Shown here one piece after another: positions 55,785 to 64,000 of a DNA stretch of 64,000 bases. Every line of letters begins with the position of its first letter. The stretch's first letter is position 1. The notes beneath the pieces were generated by a model. It did no database searches and was not told where the DNA came from. It saw only the letters and a program-made list of their open reading frames with translations. The position numbers and the translations under genes are program-made. Location: the NCBI RefSeq assembly GCF_021554725.1, contig NZ_JAIZDP010000007.1:114628-178627 (forward strand), in the 5' to 3' direction. This stretch comes from Sinomonas notoginsengisoli (GTDB taxonomy: Bacteria > Actinomycetota > Actinomycetes > Actinomycetales > Micrococcaceae).

Positions 55785-56081
55785 ATGGAGAACTACAGGC
55801 CGCGCAGCTCGGTTGTACCGACCGCCATCGGTCTCATCCTGCTCTGGCTCGTGGCGCCGGGGGTCGCGGCCTTCGGCTTCCTCATCGCCGGCACCGCGAA
55901 CCCCGATGCGCTCCGGGTCGCCTTCCCGATCTACTTCCTCGCGGTAGGGATTGGCTTTATCGGGGGCATCTGCCTCCTGGTGAGCACCTTCCGCGCCCTG
56001 CGGACCATCGACTTCCTCGGCCGCCGCGAGGCTGCCCGCATGGACGCCGAGGACTACCAGGCGGGCTACGCCCGGCGCTGA
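55785..56081 (+). CDS. Small two-helix membrane protein
   Basis: 98 residues: helices at about 11-36 (VPTAIGLILLWLVAPGVAAFGFLI) and 46-68 (FPIYFLAVGIGFIGGICLLVSTF), then a charged cytoplasmic tail (DFLGRREAARMDAEDYQAGYARR). GGACGG lies just before the ATG. Family unknown. It is an isolated plus-strand gene. Confidence 0.75.
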   Translation: MENYRPRSSVVPTAIGLILLWLVAPGVAAFGFLIAGTANPDALRVAFPIYFLAVGIGFIGGICLLVSTFRALRTIDFLGRREAARMDAEDYQAGYARR

Positions 56082-56237
56082 CCCGAGGCCGGGGCCATCC
56101 GGGAGGCTGGGCACGACTGGGCCCTCAGCCACATAGTCAGCCGCCACGGTTAGGTGCCGAGGTGACACCGGGGCGTGAGCCGCTCAAAATGCGCTCACGC
56201 GGTGACGGCGGGCCTATCGACGTCTCCTAGGTGTGCC

Positions 56238-56510
56238 TCAGCGGCCCTTCTCCTCGAGCTTCAGCCCAATGCCGATCGCGAAGAAGGTCGGCGCCCAGTG
56301 GCCGACGAAAATGCCCCAGCGGTCGGATTGTGCGCGGTCGTGGTTCGGGTTCATCCGGCTGATGGCCCAGGAGACGAACGAGAATCCGATCGACCCGAAC
56401 CCGGCCATGTAGGCGTATTCGCTCTTGATTCCCATCTCATGCAGCTTCTCGAGCATGACAGCAACCTCCAGTGTGAGGGGGAAAGATCCGTACGTAATGT
56501 CCTTGCCCAT
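56238..56510 (-). CDS. Hypothetical small membrane protein
   Basis: 90 residues: MGKDITYGSFPLTLEVAVMLEKLHEMGIKSEY (split here as MGKDITYGSFPLTLEVAV and MLEKLHEMGIKSEY), then a hydrophobic helix (MAGFGSIGFSFVSWAI), a polar loop (NPNHDRAQSDRWG) and a second helix (IFVGHWAPTFFAIGIGLKL). Base composition is less GC-rich than neighbours, fitting its place beside an integrase remnant. No family recognised. Confidence 0.7.
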   Translation of the reverse strand: MGKDITYGSFPLTLEVAVMLEKLHEMGIKSEYAYMAGFGSIGFSFVSWAISRMNPNHDRAQSDRWGIFVGHWAPTFFAIGIGLKLEEKGR

Positions 56511-56589
56511 TCCCTCCGGCGTGAACCATTCCGGCGAGCGGGCACCGTCATGGCGTCGACCCCGCGCTCACGCCTTGGGCGGCTAGCTC

Positions 56590-56962
56590 TTGGTGTAGCT
56601 GACCACGATGGGCGCTCGGTGCCCTACCCGGGCGTCCTCAGAGAGCCCCTCCGGCAGCGAAGGGGCGGCAAGGGCCCCGACGAGCCCCTGTTCACCAGCT
56701 CCCAGGGCCACGAGATCCGGGGGAACAACTTCCGCAAGCGCGTCTTCCAAGCGGGGCGTCGCTGGCCATCTCGGCCGGGGCGATCGTCAAGGCCGTCCAG
56801 CACATGCTCGGCCACGCGTCGGCCGCCATGACCCTCGACGTCTATGCCGACCTCTTTGACGACGATCTCGACCGCGTCGCGACGAAACTGGACGCAGCTG
56901 CGGCGAATCGAGGCCAGAATGTGGCCACAGAGACCAGAGGCATCGTGACGACCCTACTCTGA
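56590..56962 (+). pseudogene. Tyrosine recombinase (phage integrase) remnant
   Basis: One frame gives RSVPYPGVLREPLRQ and GPDEPLFTSSQGHEIRGNNFRKRVFQ; a second frame continues LAISAGAIVKAVQHMLGHAS and AAMTLDVYADLFDDDLDRVA to the TGA at 56962. Together they are the C-terminal catalytic domain of an actinophage/ICE-type integrase, with the stretch holding the HxLRH residues deleted and the frame shifted. The LGH and final Tyr (in DVYADLF) motifs remain. There is no N-terminal half and no start, so it is inactive. It ends 18 bases from the 3' end of tRNA-Thr, a typical integration site. Confidence 0.8.
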
Positions 56963-56980
56963 CGTGGGGATTCTCTCTGA

Positions 56981-57053
56981 GCCCCCTGCCGGATTCGAAC
57001 CGGCGACCCTCTGTTTACAAGACAGATGCTCTGGCCAACTGAGCTAAGGGGGC
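56981..57053 (-). tRNA. tRNA-Thr (anticodon TGT)
   Basis: 73 bases forming a full cloverleaf on the minus strand: acceptor GCCCCCT/AGGGGGC, D arm with AGCTCAGTTGG, anticodon stem TCTGT/ACAGA around the loop CTTGTAA (anticodon TGT), and T arm GCCGG-TTCGAAT-CCGGC. CCA is not encoded. It reads threonine ACA and related codons. Its 3' end faces the integrase remnant. Confidence 0.97.
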
Positions 57054-57153
57054 GGGACGCCGCATCGGACGCGCCATACAAGACTACCGGGTCCGCTCGC
57101 GAGCCCGAAACCGCGCCGGCGGCCCCTCAGCGCCCAGAGCACCCCGATGCCAA

Positions 57154-57184
57154 GGCGGCCCGGCCCCCGAGGGGCCGGGCCGCC
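57154..57184 (-). terminator. Strong hairpin terminator after the DsbA-like gene
   Basis: A perfect 14-bp stem, GGCGGCCCGGCCCC/GGGGCCGGGCCGCC, with a CGA loop, 50 bases downstream of the stop at 57235. Confidence 0.85.
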
Positions 57185-57234
57185 GTCGTGCGTGAAAGAA
57201 GGCGCCACTGGCCTAGGTCAGCCACCGGTGGGGG

Positions 57235-58131
57235 TCAGCCCTTCGCGGAGATCGCGGCGTCGAGGAACTGGTCGAACGGGGTCTTTGCGGCGTCGCCGAC
57301 GCCCCACTGCTTGCCGTCCACGTACACGGTCGGCGTGCCGGTCACGCCGGAGGAGGAGGCGAGCTGGGTGTCGTACTTGACCTGCGGCCGGTAGGTCTTG
57401 TCGTCAACGGCCTGGCTGATGTCCGCCCCGAGGCCCTTGGCGATGTCCTTGAGCTTCTGGTCGGAGAGGCCAGAGCTGCCCTCGGCGGGCTGCTGCGCGT
57501 ACAGCGCGGCGAGGAAGTCGGCGTACTTTTCCGGGTGGAAGTTGGCGACGGCCGCCGCGGCGTTCCCCGCACGCGAGGAGTAGTTCGTGGACGACTGCTG
57601 GTCCAGGAAGCCGAGCACCCGGTACTCGAGCGTGATCTTGCCGTCGTTGCGCGCCTGGTTGAGCTTGTCCCCGTAGGTGTCCTCGAACTGCTTGCAGATC
57701 GGGCAGATGAAGTCGACGTACATGACCACCTTGACCGGCTCGCCCTTCGCGGACGCCTCCACGCCGGGCGCATTGGCGGGCTCGCCGGCAGAGGGCTTCG
57801 CCGAGGGCGTAGGCACATCAGAGACGTTGACCGTCCCGGCCGGGACCGTCTTGACGTCGCCGCCCTTGCCGAGAGTCACGCCGCCGTACTGGTTCGTGTT
57901 CGCGGCCCGGGGCCCGCTGTCCCCGATCGGCGCGTTCTGCCGCATCGACGTTGTGACTACAAGGGCAACCACCGCGATCACCGCAACGAGCGCGACGACC
58001 ACCCCCCACCGGATGAGCAGCTTGTTGCGGCGCTCCCGCTTCTGCTGCTCCTCGCGGATCTGGCGGGCCTTCTCGCGTGCGGCGGCGGTGCGCTCTGCCT
58101 TGGTCTGTCGTGGCTGATTGGCGGGGCTCAT
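57235..58131 (-). CDS. Membrane-anchored DsbA-family thioredoxin-fold protein
   Basis: 298 residues. A basic coiled lead (1-40, KAERTAAAREKARQIREEQ), one membrane helix (about 42-65, WGVVVALVAVIAVVALVV), a Gly/Pro-rich linker, then an extracellular thioredoxin fold (about 130-298) with active site CPIC (YVDFICPICKQFEDTYG, about 141-144) and cis-Pro loop SGVTGTPTVYVDGKQWG. It should act as a thiol-disulfide oxidoreductase outside the membrane, like actinobacterial DsbA-type proteins. It is divergent from otsA across 239 bases that contain no gene. Confidence 0.93.
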   Translation of the reverse strand: MSPANQPRQTKAERTAAAREKARQIREEQQKRERRNKLLIRWGVVVALVAVIAVVALVVTTSMRQNAPIGDSGPRAANTNQYGGVTLGKGGDVKTVPAGTVNVSDVPTPSAKPSAGEPANAPGVEASAKGEPVKVVMYVDFICPICKQFEDTYGDKLNQARNDGKITLEYRVLGFLDQQSSTNYSSRAGNAAAAVANFHPEKYADFLAALYAQQPAEGSSGLSDQKLKDIAKGLGADISQAVDDKTYRPQVKYDTQLASSSGVTGTPTVYVDGKQWGVGDAAKTPFDQFLDAAISAKG

Positions 58132-58370
58132 CGTTCCTCGTGATCGGTTCGCGGCGTGCCTTCAGGCACACGGGTGACGGCGACGGGCCCAGTGTAGTGG
58201 AGCGCACGCCTCGACCGCGTCCACGCCCACGGCGCACGAGCCCCGTCAGGCTTCCTCACAAGCCAACGTGCCATGATTCCACCGAGTTCCGCGGGAACGG
58301 TGTGACGTGCCGCTCAGGGCGCCCCGGGTAGGGTGGGAATATCCACTAGGAGTACCCGAAGGGGCTGATC

Positions 58371-59828
<1,458 letters not shown>

Positions 59829-59831
59829 GAC

Positions 59832-60620
59832 ATGGGCATTGATGAATCCCTCCGCAGCGCGCTCGGACACCTGGCGACGTCGGAAAGGCTGCTCGTGGCC
59901 CTCGACTTCGACGGCGTGGTCGCGCCGATCGTGACCCGCGCCGAGGAGGCACGGCCCCTTCCCGCGACCGCAGACGCCGTCGTGCGCCTCACGTCCCTGC
60001 CCCGGACCTGGACGGCGTACGTATCGGGGCGCGCCCTCGCAAGCCTCATGGCGGTCGCGAGCCCGGACGTCCGCACACTCCTCATCGGCAGCCACGGCGC
60101 GGAGGTCCGCCTCGGTGGCGAGGAGCATCCCGTGACCCTCGACCCGGACCAGCGCGATGCGCTCGAGGTCCTGCACCGCGTCTTCACTGACGTCTCCTCC
60201 CAGGCATTTGGCACGTGGGTGGAGGAGAAGCCGGCGGGTCGAGTCCTCCACACAAGGCAGGCCGACCGCAAGGACGCTGCCAGAGCCGTCGAGTCCGCGC
60301 GCAAGCAGCTCGCCTCCCGGTCTGATGTCTTCCTCAAGGATGGCAAGGAGGTCCTTGAGGGGTCGGTAGTGCATGCCACCAAGGGCGAGGGCCTGGCCTT
60401 CCTCAGGCAGGTCACCGAGGCGGACGCGGTGTTCTTCGCCGGCGACGACGTCACCGACGAGGACGGCTTCCTCGCCTTGGAGGCGGGCGACGTCGGTGTC
60501 AAGGTCGGCACCGGGGATACCGCGGCCTCCTTCCGCGTGGGCAGCCCTGAGGACATCGCTGAGATCGTCGCCCTTCTGGCGCAGCTCAGATCGGAGCTGC
60601 CTGCCCAACGCACTTCGTGA
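59832..60620 (+). CDS. otsB: Trehalose-6-phosphate phosphatase
   Basis: 262 residues. HAD phosphatase with the nucleophile motif LDFDGVVAPI (about 24-33; the second position is G-V rather than the common G-T), motif II in YVSGRAL, Lys in LEGSVVHATKGEGL, and motif IV FFAGDDVTDEDGF. It dephosphorylates trehalose-6-phosphate made by OtsA. ATG start 3 bases after otsA. No terminator is evident after it; the next gap (60621-60850) holds the leader of the ABC ATPase gene. Confidence 0.95.
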   Translation: MGIDESLRSALGHLATSERLLVALDFDGVVAPIVTRAEEARPLPATADAVVRLTSLPRTWTAYVSGRALASLMAVASPDVRTLLIGSHGAEVRLGGEEHPVTLDPDQRDALEVLHRVFTDVSSQAFGTWVEEKPAGRVLHTRQADRKDAARAVESARKQLASRSDVFLKDGKEVLEGSVVHATKGEGLAFLRQVTEADAVFFAGDDVTDEDGFLALEAGDVGVKVGTGDTAASFRVGSPEDIAEIVALLAQLRSELPAQRTS

Positions 60621-60730
60621 GCGCTCATTCCACATCGTGGACGTCACGGCGGCGACATTTCCTCGCGCGATGTGATGTGTGCCATACTCCCAGTGTGAGC
60701 GAGGGCGCTGCCCCCGATTCTCGGGGTGTG

Positions 60731-60770
60731 CCAAACTGGCGGCGCCGCAATTCGGCGGCCAGTGTGGCGC
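60731..60770 (+). promoter_or_regulatory. Structured leader of the sugar ABC ATPase gene
   Basis: ACTGGC pairs with GCCAGT and CGCCG with CGGCG to give a hairpin about 80-120 bases before the ATG. Upstream, CATACT (60683-60688) is a possible -10 with only a poor -35. No known riboswitch is recognised. Confidence 0.35.
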
Positions 60771-60850
60771 TCCCCTTCGCGGGACACAACTGAATAACAT
60801 GAACCATTCACTACGGATCGTCCGGCACGTACCTGCCGGTGAAGGGATCG

Positions 60851-61939
<1,089 letters not shown>

Positions 61940-61977
61940 GACCAAGAAGACGGGCTGAGAACCCGCGCACCTGTTCA

Positions 61978-62023
61978 CAACGCGATGTGCCCGCCGGTCC
62001 TCCCCGGCGGGCACATCGCGTTG
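61978..62023. terminator. Perfect 20-bp stem terminator after the ABC ATPase gene
   Basis: Arms CAACGCGATGTGCCCGCCGG and CCGGCGGGCACATCGCGTTG pair without mismatch around a TCCTCC-type loop. The length and position 38 bases after the stop indicate a terminator. It ends 42 bases before the next start. Confidence 0.85.
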
Positions 62024-62064
62024 AAGGGGCCCCACCTCGCACGAACCGCGGAAGAATGGAACCC

Positions 62065-63441
62065 ATGACCGACCAGAGCGCCACCTGGCAGGACGAGCCC
62101 ACGGACTACGACGAGGTGGGCAAGCTGCCCTGGCGCGATCCGCTAGAGGAGCGGCCGGCCACCCTCAGCTCGCTCAATATCACGGCCGCCGTGGCGGACC
62201 CCGAGCTTCTCGACCTCCCCTGGCACATCGCGCTCGAGGACTGGCCCGACGAGTACCTCGCCGCACTCCCCCGCGGCATCTCCCGGCACATCGTCCGGTT
62301 CGCCAAACTTGGCAGCTCGGTCATTGCAGTGAAGGAGACCAGCGAGCACGTGGCTCGCCACGAGTACCACATGCTGCGCAAGCTGCAGCGGCTCGATGTG
62401 CCGTGCGTGGAGCCGGTGGCCGTCATCCGGGACCGCCACACCCCGGATGGACGGCCGCTTGACACGGCCCTCGTGACCCGACACCTCAAGTTCTCGCTCC
62501 CCTACCGCGCGCTCTTCTCGCAGAAGCTGCGTCGGGACACCCTGACGCGCCTCATCGATGCCCAGGCCCTCCTGCTCGTCCAGCTGCACCTTGTCGGGTT
62601 CTATTGGGGAGACGTCTCGCTCTCGAACACGCTGTTCCGGCGCGACGCGGGTGCCTTCGCTGCCTACCTCGTGGACGCCGAGACCGGCGAGCTGTACCCG
62701 GACCTCTCGACCGGCCAGCGCGAGTACGATCTCGAGATCGCGCGCGTGAACATCGCCGGTGAGCTCATGGACCTCCTCGAGGGCGGGCTCATCGACGAGG
62801 AGGTGGACCCGGTCGCGACAAGCGAGCGGATCATGGAGTCCTACCGCAACCTGTGGGCTGAACTCACCGAGAAGGAGTCTTTCGAGCTCGGCGAGAGGTG
62901 GCGTGTGGCCGCCCGCATCCGCAAGCTCAACGAGCTGGGCTTCGACGTCGAGGAGTACGTGATCAAGACGACGCCGGACGGCTCGACGATCCAGCTCCAG
63001 CCCAAAGTGGTCGACGCCGGCCATCACCAGCGCCGCCTCCTGCGCCTTACCGGCATTGACGCCCAGGAGAACCAGGCCCGCCGACTCCTGAATGACATGG
63101 ACACGTTCCGCGCCGAGAACTACCCTGGCCAGGATGAGGAGATCAGCGCGCACGCCTGGGTCACGCAGGTCTTCGAGCCGATCGTGAGGGCTATCCCACG
63201 GGAGCTCGCGGGCAAGCTCGAGCCGGCCGAGGTCGTCCATCAGGTCCTCGAGCACCGCTGGTACATGTCGGAGCAGCTTGAGCGTTACGTCCCGCTCGCC
63301 GAGACCGTCCAGTCCTACATCGACAACGTGCTGCGCCACCGTCGCGACGAGGCCGCCATCATGCTCCATCCCGACACGCAGATGCTCAAGGTGATCGAGC
63401 GCGAGGAGGCCCGCCATCGTGAGGAGGAGCTCGAGGGCTGA
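62065..63441 (+). CDS. DUF4032 domain protein (kinase-like fold)
   Basis: 458 residues from the ATG at 62065; an ATG 9 bases upstream is possible. RFAKLGSSVIAVKETSEHVARHEYHMLRKLQ (in parts: VIAVKETSEHVARHEYHML) resembles the ATP-binding Lys and Glu of protein- or lipopolysaccharide-kinase folds, and GFYWGDVSLSNTLFRRD resembles the catalytic HxD...N loop with Asp and Asn kept; YLVDAETGEL supplies a D-x-E metal motif. The C-terminal half (about 270-458) is the DUF4032 part and is helical. A cytoplasmic kinase-like activity is inferred; the substrate is unknown. Confidence 0.9.
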   Translation: MTDQSATWQDEPTDYDEVGKLPWRDPLEERPATLSSLNITAAVADPELLDLPWHIALEDWPDEYLAALPRGISRHIVRFAKLGSSVIAVKETSEHVARHEYHMLRKLQRLDVPCVEPVAVIRDRHTPDGRPLDTALVTRHLKFSLPYRALFSQKLRRDTLTRLIDAQALLLVQLHLVGFYWGDVSLSNTLFRRDAGAFAAYLVDAETGELYPDLSTGQREYDLEIARVNIAGELMDLLEGGLIDEEVDPVATSERIMESYRNLWAELTEKESFELGERWRVAARIRKLNELGFDVEEYVIKTTPDGSTIQLQPKVVDAGHHQRRLLRLTGIDAQENQARRLLNDMDTFRAENYPGQDEEISAHAWVTQVFEPIVRAIPRELAGKLEPAEVVHQVLEHRWYMSEQLERYVPLAETVQSYIDNVLRHRRDEAAIMLHPDTQMLKVIEREEARHREEELEG

Positions 63442-63479
63442 AGGGGCCGAGCCACGTCAAGCGGCAGCCAGACCAGGCG

Positions 63480-63983
63480 CTAGCCTTCCTCAGCCGATGG
63501 GGCGGGTTGGCCGAAGAAGGCTGCGAAACGCCCGACGATTCTCGGCCACTCGTTGTACTTCGCGAACTGCTCCGCTCCTTCGGCGCCGCGCGCCCAGCCG
63601 TCGTGGGTCAGGACCACGAGGGTAACGCCTGGCCCGTCGCTGAACTCCACACGCACCCGCGTCGGTGCGTCCGCGCGCCAGCCCAGCGTCCAGGCCATCT
63701 CGAGGAACCGACCCGGCTCCTCGGATGTCACTTCGCCCCACGTCTGCAGCTGCCCATCGTCCCCCTCCTCGCCAACCAGGCCATCCTCGATGAAGACGTG
63801 GGTGCCGTCGCCGAACCCGGTGTAGGCCGCGGGCCACCACAGGTGAATGTCATCGACAAAGGCGTTGTAGACGAGGTCACGGGGCGCGGGTATGGAAAGT
63901 CGGCAGACGCGCGACGGCGGTGCCTCACCCGCCGCTGCCGCCTCGCCCTCGCTCTGGGGGGCGTGGGAGAACAGGGAATCCAT
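63480..63983 (-). CDS. SRPBCC/AHSA1-type domain protein
   Basis: 167 residues. PAPRDLVYNAFVDDIHLWWPAAYT, LQTWGEVTSEEPGRFLEMAWTLG and VRVEFSDGPGVTLVVLTHDGW are typical of the activator-of-Hsp90-like START/SRPBCC fold, which binds hydrophobic ligands in a cavity. The lead of about 25 residues is disordered. ATG start at 63983 next to the window end, so its promoter is not visible. Specific function unknown. Confidence 0.88.
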   Translation of the reverse strand: MDSLFSHAPQSEGEAAAAGEAPPSRVCRLSIPAPRDLVYNAFVDDIHLWWPAAYTGFGDGTHVFIEDGLVGEEGDDGQLQTWGEVTSEEPGRFLEMAWTLGWRADAPTRVRVEFSDGPGVTLVVLTHDGWARGAEGAEQFAKYNEWPRIVGRFAAFFGQPAPSAEEG

Positions 63984-64000
63984 GGGCCGATAGTAGCCCT

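Noticed and set aside
56900..57100. Duplicated tRNA-Thr 3' end as an attachment-site pair
   Set aside because: I could not find a second copy of the tRNA 3' segment in the window, so no att pair is claimed.
61978..62023. Perfect 20-bp palindrome considered as an operator or recombination site
   Set aside because: Its position just after a stop codon and its GC-rich stem with short loop fit a terminator better.

Overview
The window is high-GC DNA (roughly 65-70% by eye) from an actinobacterium, most likely a Micrococcaceae member of the Arthrobacter/Sinomonas type. This is inferred from gene content: DUF3027 beside a cold-shock protein, DUF3263, DUF4193, DUF4032, an XPB helicase with its large partner, a ThrE exporter, GTG/TTG starts and leaderless-looking promoters. 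It reads as ordinary chromosome with small accessory patches. I see no insertion sequence, CRISPR array, prophage or replication origin.

Layout. 1-800: truncated MobA-like gene and an HNH nuclease (minus). 800-4330: three related secreted peptidoglycan hydrolases (two NlpC/P60, one M23) on the minus strand, two of them behind c-di-AMP (ydaO/yuaA) riboswitches. 4331-7370: DtxR-type regulator, serC, DUF3027 and cold-shock genes. 7547-12000: small membrane protein, 797-aa helicase-associated protein and XPB helicase. 12000-17004: secreted prealbumin-fold protein with a structured leader, then a membrane protein and multicopper oxidase behind a promoter that carries a perfect dyad. 17096-20898: OmpR-type two-component system, WXG100 protein, RNase H fusion. 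20948-26995: groL with two CIRCE operators, substrate-binding lipoprotein, LytR_C protein, DUF3263, uracil-DNA glycosylase, siderophore-interacting protein. 27033-30590: ThrE, FemAB-like transferase, PfpI-like protein.

30604-38260 is a glycine-catabolic operon, gcvP-gcvT-gcvH-glyA-sdaA (minus), headed by a tandem glycine riboswitch. It would turn glycine into one-carbon units and serine, then serine into pyruvate and ammonia. 38489-46836: secreted phosphoesterase, GNAT, Tex, zinc ribbon, YciO-like protein and a secreted HELSE-motif protein. 46934-54991: YqeY, PBP1-type transpeptidase, dienelactone hydrolase, a TetR/metallo-hydrolase divergon, a frameshifted thioredoxin-like gene with an AT-rich upstream patch, a cyclodeaminase-like protein, DUF4193 and DUF1345. 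55095-57053: small orphan genes, an integrase remnant and tRNA-Thr(TGT), consistent with a decayed integration site. 57235-63983: DsbA-like protein, trehalose genes otsA-otsB, an MsmK/UgpC-type ABC ATPase, DUF4032 and an SRPBCC protein.

The most noteworthy signals are regulatory: the c-di-AMP riboswitches on a paralogous hydrolase family, the tandem glycine riboswitch extended to serine dehydratase, the ribosome-site hairpin ahead of the prealbumin-fold protein, the dyad on the multicopper oxidase promoter, and the TetR operator lying between the -35 and -10 of a leaderless promoter. I found no clear wholly new multi-gene system.
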